Below are positions 14,905-21,168 of a stretch of 30,309 bases of DNA, piece after piece; the stretch's first letter is position 1, and each line of letters begins with the position of its first letter. The position numbers and the translations under genes were made by a program. The stretch comes from Pseudomonadales bacterium (GTDB taxonomy: Bacteria; Pseudomonadota; Gammaproteobacteria; Pseudomonadales; Halieaceae), in NCBI GenBank assembly GCA_024234855.1, contig JACKNN010000014.1:1-30309 (forward strand), given 5' to 3'. The notes under the pieces were generated by a model. The model did not search any database, was not told the origin of the DNA, and saw only the letters and a program-made list of their open reading frames with translations.

Positions 14905-16017
14905 GTGCGCGCCGATTCCACCAATACGCTGCGCTACCTGTTCGACGATGTGCCCGCACCCGGCCAATTGCGGGAGATAGCCCCGGGGGTACAGTGGCTG
15001 CGTATGCCCCTGCCCATGGCGCTGGATCATATCAACCTCTACCTGCTGGAAGATGAAGACGGCTGGTGGATTATCGACACCGGTATCGCCGTCGGTCCCA
15101 CCCAGGATCTGTGGGAACAGGTATTTGCCGAAGCGCTGGGCGACAAGCCCGTCAAGGCCGTGCTGTCAACCCACTACCACCCCGATCACATCGGCATGGC
15201 CGGCTGGTTGTGCGAGCGCTGGCAGGTGCCTTTTTACATGACCCAGGCGGAATTCCTCAGCGGCCTGGCGTTCAGCAGGATGCAGCGGGAGCATTTCAGC
15301 TGGACCTCCGCTCTCTTCCTGCAGCAGTCCGGCTATTCGCTGACCCAGATAGAGACTGCGCAAAAGCGCTGGGGCGGTTTCGGCGGCTACATCAAACCCA
15401 TGCCCACGGCGTATCGGCGGCTGGTCGACGGCGCCAGCCTGCTGATTGATGGCCGGCGCTGGCGAGTGGTGGTAGGGCGCGGGCACTGCCCCGAGCACGC
15501 CTGCCTGTACAGCGAGGGGTTGAATATCCTCATTTCGGGCGACCAGGTCATACCGAAGATCACCTCCAACGTCAGTGTGATGGGGGGCGAGCCCGAGGCC
15601 AACCCGCTCAAAGACTGGCTGGCCTCCCACGAGCGCTTCCTGGAACTGCTGCCGGCGGACGCCCTGGTCCTGCCGGCGCACAACACGCCCTTTTACGGGC
15701 TGCACACGAGGTTGCGCTACCTGATCGAGCACCACGAGGAACACCTGCTGGCACTGGAAGAGGCCTGCCTGGACGGCTGGCCCACCGCCCTGGACCTGCT
15801 GCCGGTATTGTTCAAGCGCGCGCTCGATGAGCACAGTATCGGCCTGGCCCTGGGGGAGTGCGTCGCCCACCTCAACTACCTGCACCAGCGCGGCCAGCTG
15901 GCGCGCGAGCTCAACGACGACGGTCAGTATACCTATCGATCCATCGATGACACCCTGCACTTGCGCCTGCGGCGCCACCGCAGCGAGCTCGATGATCAAC
16001 CGGTCATGCAGGTATAA
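14905..16017 (+). CDS. Metallo-beta-lactamase-fold hydrolase
   Basis: A 370-residue MBL-fold protein. The binuclear metal site is visible: THYHPDHIG (His90, His92, Asp94, His95), GRGHCPEHACLY, LISGDQVIP, and PAHNTPFYG. The N-terminal DHINLYLLEDEDGWWIIDTG is the usual opening of the fold. The C-terminal ~100 residues (DLLPVLFKRALDEHSIGLALGECVAHLNYLHQRGQ) form the helical domain seen in glyoxalase II-like and LACTB2-like hydrolases. Function cannot be set further. The start is a GTG directly after the peroxiredoxin stop codon, which points to coupling and possibly to a role in detoxifying reactive thioesters or lipid products. Confidence 0.88.
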   Translation: MRADSTNTLRYLFDDVPAPGQLREIAPGVQWLRMPLPMALDHINLYLLEDEDGWWIIDTGIAVGPTQDLWEQVFAEALGDKPVKAVLSTHYHPDHIGMAGWLCERWQVPFYMTQAEFLSGLAFSRMQREHFSWTSALFLQQSGYSLTQIETAQKRWGGFGGYIKPMPTAYRRLVDGASLLIDGRRWRVVVGRGHCPEHACLYSEGLNILISGDQVIPKITSNVSVMGGEPEANPLKDWLASHERFLELLPADALVLPAHNTPFYGLHTRLRYLIEHHEEHLLALEEACLDGWPTALDLLPVLFKRALDEHSIGLALGECVAHLNYLHQRGQLARELNDDGQYTYRSIDDTLHLRLRRHRSELDDQPVMQV

Positions 16018-16054
16018 GTATCTATATATATCAATAAGATACAACGTTGATATA
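16018..16054. repeat. AT-rich double inverted repeat, possible operator
   Basis: Two overlapping inverted repeats lie in the most AT-rich patch of this part of the window. TATATCAA (16027-16034) pairs with TTGATATA (16047-16054) around 12 nt, and GTATCT (16018-16023) pairs with AGATAC (16037-16042) around 13 nt. The length and spacing suit a dimeric regulator site upstream of the small ORF and the SnoaL-like gene. The regulator is unknown. Confidence 0.4.
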
Positions 16055-16104
16055 AACCAGGATGTCAATAACCGCAAACCCGTCAGGAGGAATGCGCTCT
16101 GCCC

Positions 16105-16239
16105 ATGCGAGTGAACATAGGTGCCATCGACCTGATGCCGGCCGAACCCGGTGAAGACACCAGCCACTGCTATCATTGGGTCAAACCGACCCTGATGGAC
16201 CGGCCGGGCCATGAGATATTCAAGATGTCCGCCGGGTAG
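16105..16239 (+). CDS. Small ORF, 44 residues, unrecognised; possible gene remnant
   Basis: An ATG frame of 44 codons in the gap between the MBL-fold and SnoaL-like genes. Third codon positions are about three-quarters G or C by my count, as in real genes here. The product, with IGAIDLMPAEPGEDTSHCYHW and KPTLMDRPGHE, looks like an interior piece of a soluble protein and not like a typical small protein. A faint likeness to the post-Rieske segment of VanA-type oxygenases (PETETSTHYFW) suggests a remnant, but this is speculation. An AGGAGG at 16085-16090 lies 14 bases before the ATG, too far for an ideal site; a CTG at 16099 would be better spaced. Confidence 0.35.
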   Translation: MRVNIGAIDLMPAEPGEDTSHCYHWVKPTLMDRPGHEIFKMSAG

Positions 16240-16275
16240 TGCCCCGTCTATCCAGCCAGTAAAGAGGAGCCAGCC

Positions 16276-16725
16276 ATGCTGTCACAACAGGAACTGTCGG
16301 ACCGGTTTGAGATCCAGGACCTTATTTTTCACTACGCCGAGTTGATTGACAGCAAGCAATTCGAGCAATTGCGGGAGGTGTTTACCCCGGACGTACATGT
16401 CGATTACAGCGCGTTCGGCGGCGGCGTGGGCAACCTGGAGCAAACCCTGGCATTTCTCCACGCGGCGGTCACCACCGAGCTGTTTCCCAATACGCAGCAC
16501 CTCAATGCCAACATCCAGGTCAGCCTGGCTGGCGATATCGCCACCGGGCGGGTGATGTGCTTCAACCCGATGCAGATGGCCTTGCCGGACGGCAGCAGCC
16601 AGACGTTCTTCCTCGGGTTGTGGTACCAGGATGAGTACCGGCGCACCCCCGGGGGCTGGCGCATCTGTCGCCGGGAGGAGGTGAAAAGCTGGGTGTTCAA
16701 TACGCCGGACTTCATGGCGTTCTGA
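16276..16725 (+). CDS. SnoaL-like / NTF2-fold protein
   Basis: A 149-residue cone-shaped alpha+beta barrel protein. The start LSQQELSDRFEIQDLIFHYAELIDSKQFEQLREVFTPDVHVDYSAFGG is the standard opening of SnoaL-like domains, and the end WYQDEYRRTPGGWRICRREEVKSW the standard last two strands. Members include polyketide cyclases, ketosteroid-isomerase-like enzymes, ring-hydroxylating dioxygenase beta subunits and dehydratases, so the reaction is open. GAGGAG lies seven bases before the ATG. A MarR regulator lies convergently 19 bp after its stop. Confidence 0.88.
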   Translation: MLSQQELSDRFEIQDLIFHYAELIDSKQFEQLREVFTPDVHVDYSAFGGGVGNLEQTLAFLHAAVTTELFPNTQHLNANIQVSLAGDIATGRVMCFNPMQMALPDGSSQTFFLGLWYQDEYRRTPGGWRICRREEVKSWVFNTPDFMAF

Positions 16726-16744
16726 CACACGCTGCGAGGGCGGC

Positions 16745-17254
16745 TTAGCGCCCGTTCGTGTCGGCCCAGTCGGGCGGCAGGTAGTCCAGTTCCAGTTTGA
16801 CCGCCGCGTCGCGCAGGCGGGCTTCCAGTTCGGCAAGTTGAGCCTCGCCAACCTTGCCGGCGTAATCGCGTTTGACCAGTTCGAAGCAGGCAACCGCGTC
16901 GTCCACCAGTTGCACCCCCCTGGAAGTCAGTCGAATGGCCCTGGCGCGCCGGTCGGTTGCGTCCACGGCCCGCTCGATGTAACCCAGGCTCTCCAGTTCG
17001 CGCAGGGTTTTACCCATGGCCTGCTGGGTGATCTGCGCGCGCTCGGCGAGTTCGGTCACCCGGGTCCGGCCCAGTCCGATGTTGGTGAAAACAACCTGGT
17101 GCGACAGGCTGATATCGCCGTGGCCCCGCTCGCGCAGAAGCCGGGTGACCCTGCGGTCGAAATCGCGGGACAACTCCCGCAGCACCCGGGCCAGGGTGGC
17201 GGATAATCGTCGCGTAGCGAGTTGCTGCTGCTGATCAGTGTCCGGTGTATCCAC
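16745..17254 (-). CDS. MarR-family transcriptional regulator
   Basis: A 169-residue winged-helix regulator. The DNA-binding core is clear: VTELAERAQITQQAMGKTLRELESLGYIERAVDATDRRARAIRLTSRGVQLVDD, with the recognition helix around QQAMGKTLRELE and the wing containing DRRARAI. MarR dimers usually repress nearby genes until a small phenolic or oxidant ligand binds. It starts with GTG, preceded by GGAG eight bases away. It is divergent from exonuclease III and convergent with the SnoaL-like gene. An inverted repeat at 17281-17297, 27 bp before its start, is a natural candidate for its own operator. Confidence 0.92.
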   Translation of the reverse strand: MDTPDTDQQQQLATRRLSATLARVLRELSRDFDRRVTRLLRERGHGDISLSHQVVFTNIGLGRTRVTELAERAQITQQAMGKTLRELESLGYIERAVDATDRRARAIRLTSRGVQLVDDAVACFELVKRDYAGKVGEAQLAELEARLRDAAVKLELDYLPPDWADTNGR

Positions 17255-17280
17255 GAATATGACTCCGGTGGGGCGTTATA

Positions 17281-17297
17281 ATTATGGCCGACATAAT
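17281..17297. promoter_or_regulatory. Candidate MarR operator
   Basis: A perfect inverted repeat, ATTATG and CATAAT separated by GCCGA, sits in the divergent region between the MarR gene and xthA, in an AT-rich patch within GC-rich DNA. The 17-bp size fits a MarR dimer, and the position close to the MarR start fits autoregulation. Confidence 0.5.
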
Positions 17298-17363
17298 AGC
17301 AAATAAGCCTGCGCTGACAATCGGCTTCCCGCCGGCGGGCAGCCGTGCCGCCCCGGCGACGGT

Positions 17364-17394
17364 TTGGACCGGCGGGTCACGTTTCCGTTACACT
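17364..17394 (+). promoter_or_regulatory. Possible promoter of xthA
   Basis: TTGGAC (17364-17369) and TACACT (17389-17394) with a 19-bp spacer, slightly longer than ideal, 32 bp before the gene start. Confidence 0.3.
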
Positions 17395-17425
17395 GCCCCG
17401 CTTTCCCGGAGCGCGAAGCGAAATC

Positions 17426-18208
17426 ATGGCCAAAATTATCAGTTGCAACACCAACGGTATTCGCTCGGCGGCGAGCAAGGGGTTCTTTGACTGGTTGCAG
17501 GGCGAGCAGGCGGATGTGGTCTGTATCCAGGAGACCAAGGCCCAGCGCCACCAGTTGTCCGATCCGGTATTCAGCCCTGCCGGTTATCACTGTTTTTACA
17601 ACGATGCGGTCAAGCCCGGCTACAGCGGCACCGCGCTGTATTCCAGGGTCAGGCCGCAGGCCGTAACAACCCGCCTCGGCTGGGACCCGGCGGACTCCGA
17701 GGGCCGTTACCTGCAGGCGGACTACAAGGGCCTCAGCATCATCTCCCTCTACATGCCCTCGGGCTCCAGCAGCGACGAGGCACAGCAGAAAAAATACCGC
17801 TTTATGGACGCCTTACTCGAGCACCTGCGGACCCTGCGGCGCAAGCGGCGCGAGTTCATCATCTGCGCCGACTGGAATATCTGCCACAAGGAAATTGACC
17901 TTCGCAACTGGCGTGCGAACCGCAAGAACTCCGGTTTCCTGCCCGAGGAGAGGGCGTGGCTGGACACCCTTTATGACGAGGTGGGCTACATCGACTCCTT
18001 CCGCCTGGTGAACCGGGAGCCTGACCAGTACACCTGGTGGTCCAACCGCGGCCAGGCCTGGGCCAAAAACGTGGGGTGGCGGCTGGATTACCAGGTGATC
18101 TCCCCGGCCCTGGCCAGCACCGTGCGCGACGCCAGCATCTACAAGCAACAGCGCTTTTCCGATCACGCCCCGCAAATTATGGAGTATGAGGTACAGCTGT
18201 CGAGCTAG
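17426..18208 (+). CDS. xthA: Exodeoxyribonuclease III / AP endonuclease
   Basis: A 260-residue enzyme of the exonuclease III family. It begins AKIISCNTNGIRSAASKGFFDWL and contains the catalytic landmarks QETKAQ (metal-binding Glu), SGTALYSR, ICADWNICH (catalytic Asp/Asn), WWSNRGQAWAKNVGWRLDY and SDHAPQIMEYE (catalytic Asp/His). It cuts at abasic sites and removes 3' blocking groups in base excision repair. The start at ATG 17426 gives the family N-terminus; a longer open frame upstream covers the promoter and is rejected. Divergent from the MarR gene. Several ExoIII paralogues occur in related bacteria, so whether this is the main XthA or a Crc/ExoA-like homologue is not decided; the intact active site rules out a non-catalytic Crc. 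Confidence 0.92.
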   Translation: MAKIISCNTNGIRSAASKGFFDWLQGEQADVVCIQETKAQRHQLSDPVFSPAGYHCFYNDAVKPGYSGTALYSRVRPQAVTTRLGWDPADSEGRYLQADYKGLSIISLYMPSGSSSDEAQQKKYRFMDALLEHLRTLRRKRREFIICADWNICHKEIDLRNWRANRKNSGFLPEERAWLDTLYDEVGYIDSFRLVNREPDQYTWWSNRGQAWAKNVGWRLDYQVISPALASTVRDASIYKQQRFSDHAPQIMEYEVQLSS

Positions 18209-18228
18209 CCCCGGGGCAGCCCCTCGAA

Positions 18229-18257
18229 TTGCGAGCACGGGTGAAACCCTGTACATT
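18229..18257 (+). promoter_or_regulatory. Predicted promoter of yajC
   Basis: TTGCGA (18229-18234) and TACATT (18252-18257) with a 17-bp spacer, 54 bp before the yajC start. Confidence 0.4.
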
Positions 18258-18311
18258 AGCCGCGTTTTCCACGCTCCCCAGGGGAGTGCAACCAGCCACA
18301 GGAAGCAGTCG

Positions 18312-18647
18312 ATGAGTTTGTTTATAGCCAGTGCACACGCCCAGGCCGCCGGGGCCCCGGCCCCGGGTGGAGAAATGTTCCAGATCCTGTTCCTGGTCGG
18401 TTTGTTTGTGCTGTTCTATTTCATTGCCATACGGCCCCAGCGCAAGCGCCAGAAGGAACACCAGCAGATGGTGTCGGCCCTGAGCAAGGGCGATGAAGTC
18501 GTCACCTCATCGGGCATCCTGGGCAAGGTGACAGCCCTGGATGACAACTACATGGTGCTCAATGTCGCCAACAACGTCGACATGAAATTCCAGCGTGTCC
18601 ATGTCCACGCGGTCCTGCCCAAGGGCACGCTCAAGTCCATCGGCTAG
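18312..18647 (+). CDS. yajC: Preprotein translocase accessory subunit YajC
   Basis: A 111-residue single-span inner-membrane protein of the Sec holotranslocon. The short N-terminus ends in an Ala/Pro/Gly-rich stretch, followed by a membrane segment (FQILFLVGLFVLFYFIAIRP) and a cytoplasmic domain with the family signature RPQRKRQKEHQQMVSALSKGDEVVTSSGILGKV. Length and motif order match E. coli YajC. AGGAAG before the ATG supports the start. YajC normally precedes secD and secF; here the next gene, 17 bp downstream, is a PLP enzyme, so this is an unlinked or second copy. Confidence 0.92.
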   Translation: MSLFIASAHAQAAGAPAPGGEMFQILFLVGLFVLFYFIAIRPQRKRQKEHQQMVSALSKGDEVVTSSGILGKVTALDDNYMVLNVANNVDMKFQRVHVHAVLPKGTLKSIG

Positions 18648-18664
18648 CGCGCCGGCGGGCTGCG

Positions 18665-19660
18665 ATGGAGCTTCAATACCCACGCAGGATTGCCCTGGCC
18701 CGCACGCCCACACCACTGCAATACCTGGAGCGGGCCTCCGCCCGCTGGGGTTGTGGCCATCGCCTCTGGGTCAAGCGCGATGACCTGACCGGTTGTACCC
18801 TCAGTGGCAACAAGGTGCGCAAACTGGAGTTCATCACCGCCCACGCCATCGACCACGGTTACGATACGCTCATCACCTGCGGCGGCCTGCAGAGCAATCA
18901 CTGCCGGGCCACCGCGTTCGCGGGAGCCCAACTCGGCCTGGCCGTGCACCTGCTGTTGCGCGGTGACGAACCCGATCAGGCCGATGGCAACCTGCTGCTC
19001 GATCACCTGGCCGGCGCCACCGTCAGTTGCTACCCCAAACGCCAGTATGTGGCGGAAGTCGAGGCCCTGTTCCGGCAATGGCAACAGCACTACGATGGGC
19101 TGGGTCGAAAGGCCCTGGCTATTCCCACAGGCGGCAGTGACGGCATCGGCGCCTGGGGTTATATCGCCGCCTGCGAGGAACTGGCGGCAGACCTGGGCGC
19201 CAACCAGATCGAACGCGCCCATATCGTGACCGCCTCGGGCTCGGGCGGCACCCAGGCCGGGCTCACGCTCGGTGTTGCCCTGCACCGGTTGCCTGCCACC
19301 GTCTGGGGCGTTAATGTCTGCGACGACGCGCAGTATTTCCTCGACAAGGTCGCCGCCGACGCCGCTGACTGGCGTCGGCGGTATCCCCAGGTGCCCGAGT
19401 TGGAGATTCATGCGAACGTGCTCGACGGCCATGTGGGGGCCGGCTACGGCGTCGCCGATGAGGCGGTATTCGGGCTGATCGCCGAACTGGCGGCACTGGA
19501 GGGGCTGGTGCTCGATCCGGTCTATACCGGCAAGGCCTTCAATGGCATGCTGGCGGAAATCGCCGCGGGTCGCTTTGCCGGTTGCACCGATATCGTGTTC
19601 ATGCACACCGGGGGCATCTTCGGCCTGTTTCCCCAGCGCAGCGGGTTTACCGCGTGGTGA
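18665..19660 (+). CDS. D-cysteine desulfhydrase / ACC deaminase-like PLP enzyme
   Basis: A 331-residue fold-type II PLP enzyme. RDDLTGCTLSGNKVRKLEF places the Schiff-base lysine at Lys50, matching the family; CGGLQSNHCRATAFAGAQLGL, the phosphate-binding SGSGGTQAGLTLG, and the C-terminal HTGGIFGLFPQ are all intact. D-cysteine desulfhydrase breaks D-cysteine into pyruvate, sulfide and ammonia; true ACC deaminases are close relatives, and sequence alone does not separate them with certainty. The gene starts 17 bp after yajC and is followed after 80 bp by a sodium:alanine symporter, which suggests joint handling of small or D-amino acids. Confidence 0.87.
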   Translation: MELQYPRRIALARTPTPLQYLERASARWGCGHRLWVKRDDLTGCTLSGNKVRKLEFITAHAIDHGYDTLITCGGLQSNHCRATAFAGAQLGLAVHLLLRGDEPDQADGNLLLDHLAGATVSCYPKRQYVAEVEALFRQWQQHYDGLGRKALAIPTGGSDGIGAWGYIAACEELAADLGANQIERAHIVTASGSGGTQAGLTLGVALHRLPATVWGVNVCDDAQYFLDKVAADAADWRRRYPQVPELEIHANVLDGHVGAGYGVADEAVFGLIAELAALEGLVLDPVYTGKAFNGMLAEIAAGRFAGCTDIVFMHTGGIFGLFPQRSGFTAW

Positions 19661-19740
19661 GCGGGTAAGGCCAGGCCCGATGCCGCGGTCTCACGGCCGG
19701 GCACGGTACACAACACAATAAAACAAAACAGGGGATCACC

Positions 19741-21066
19741 GTGTCAGAACTGATTACCGCCATAAACGAGCTGGCCTGGGGTCCCCCCATGCTGGTACTG
19801 CTGCTGGGCACTGGTCTGTACCTGAGCCTGGGTTTGCGCTTCATGACAGTGCGCAAGATCCCGGTGGCCCTGCGCCTGTTACTGCAGGGTCGCGCCGGCA
19901 AGGGGGAGGGCGATATCTCACCCTTCAATGCGCTGATGACTTCGCTTTCAGCCACCATCGGCACCGGCAATATCGCCGGTGTCGCCACCGCGGTCGCCCT
20001 GGGCGGCCCCGGCGCGCTTTTCTGGATGTGGATTACCGCTCTGCTGGGAATGGCCACGAAATACGCCGAGGCGGTGTGCGCGGTACGCTTTCGCGAGCAG
20101 GACGCACTTGGCAATTACAGCGGCGGACCGATGTACTACATACGCAACGGCCTGCACAAGCGCTGGCACTGGCTGGGGTTCCTGTTTGCCCTGTTCGGTA
20201 GCCTGGCAGGCTTCGGCCTCGCCAATACGGTCCAGTCCAATTCCGTCGCCGAGGTGCTCAATGACACCTTCGCGATTCCACCCCTGGCCACCGGCCTGAT
20301 ACTGATGGTGCTGGTAGGGGCAGTCGTCCTGGGTGGAATAAAACGGATCGCCAGCGTGGCCAGCTGGCTGGTTCCGTTTATGGCGTTCAGCTATGTGCTG
20401 ATGAGCCTGGTGGTCCTGGTCACGCACATGGAGGCGCTGCCGGGCGCGGTGCTGACCATCATCGATAGTGCCATGAACGGTACCGCCGCCGCCGGCGGGT
20501 TCGCGGGCGCCTCGGTCTGGGCCGCCCTGCGTTTCGGGGTTGCCCGGGGCGTGTTCTCCAATGAGGCGGGACTGGGCAGCGCCCCAATCGCCCATGCTGC
20601 GGCCCGCACCAACCAGCCGGTACAGCAGGGCATGATCGCCATGCTGGGCACTTTTATCGATACGCTGGTGATCTGCACCATGACCGGCCTGGTCATCGTG
20701 ATCATGGACGTCTGGCCCACCGGGGTCAGCGGCGCCAGCCTCACCTCGATGGCGTTCGCCAACGCCTTCCCGGGGGGGCAGTACGTGGTCACCTTCGGCC
20801 TGTGCCTGTTTGCCTTTACCACCATGATCGGCTGGTCATTCTATGGCGAGCGCTGCGCGGTATTCCTGCTGGGCACCCGCGTCATCATGCCGTTCCGCAT
20901 CGCCTGGGTTATCGCGATCCCACTGGGTGCCCTGGTGGAACTCGACCTGGTGTGGCTGATCGCCGATACCCTCAACGCTTTCATGGCCATTCCCAACCTG
21001 ATCGCCCTGATACTGCTCAGCCCACTGGTATTCAGCCTCTCCCGCGAGTATTTTGACAGGCGGTAA
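19741..21066 (+). CDS. Sodium:alanine symporter family (AGCS) transporter
   Basis: A 441-residue inner-membrane transporter with about eleven hydrophobic segments. The AGCS signature is seen in SATIGTGNIAGVATAVALGGPGALFWMWITALLGMATKYAE, GGPMYYIRNG and GVFSNEAGLGSAPIAHAAA. These proteins import alanine or glycine with sodium. The start is GTG with GGGGA upstream. Its position after a D-cysteine desulfhydrase-like gene suggests uptake of D- or L-alanine-like substrates, as known for some members that accept both isomers. Confidence 0.92.
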   Translation: MSELITAINELAWGPPMLVLLLGTGLYLSLGLRFMTVRKIPVALRLLLQGRAGKGEGDISPFNALMTSLSATIGTGNIAGVATAVALGGPGALFWMWITALLGMATKYAEAVCAVRFREQDALGNYSGGPMYYIRNGLHKRWHWLGFLFALFGSLAGFGLANTVQSNSVAEVLNDTFAIPPLATGLILMVLVGAVVLGGIKRIASVASWLVPFMAFSYVLMSLVVLVTHMEALPGAVLTIIDSAMNGTAAAGGFAGASVWAALRFGVARGVFSNEAGLGSAPIAHAAARTNQPVQQGMIAMLGTFIDTLVICTMTGLVIVIMDVWPTGVSGASLTSMAFANAFPGGQYVVTFGLCLFAFTTMIGWSFYGERCAVFLLGTRVIMPFRIAWVIAIPLGALVELDLVWLIADTLNAFMAIPNLIALILLSPLVFSLSREYFDRR

Positions 21067-21069
21067 GCC

Positions 21070-21083
21070 TTGCGTCAGATCAA
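21070..21083 (+). promoter_or_regulatory. FNR/Anr-like box upstream of the CoA hydrolase/transferase gene
   Basis: TTGCGTCAGATCAA matches the FNR consensus TTGAT-N4-ATCAA at eight of ten defined positions, with a perfect right half. Its centre lies about 41.5 bp before the start site predicted from the TACTAT -10 hexamer at 21107-21112, which is the standard class II activator position. Confidence 0.5.
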
Positions 21084-21106
21084 GGTAAGCTCACGCAGCG
21101 GGCGTG

Positions 21107-21112
21107 TACTAT
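21107..21112 (+). promoter_or_regulatory. Probable -10 element of the CoA hydrolase/transferase gene
   Basis: TACTAT with no recognisable -35 hexamer at the expected distance. The lack of a -35 is typical of activator-dependent promoters and supports the FNR-like box just upstream. Confidence 0.45.
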
Positions 21113-21168
21113 CATCGGTCGGCCATATCAGTGGCTGCAAGTGAATGTGTGTAATCCGGGAGAGGCCG

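Noticed and set aside
15166..16212. Minus-strand 348-codon open frame opposite the MBL-fold gene
   Set aside because: Antisense shadow; composition dominated by Gln, Val and Gly as expected from the reverse frame of a real gene.
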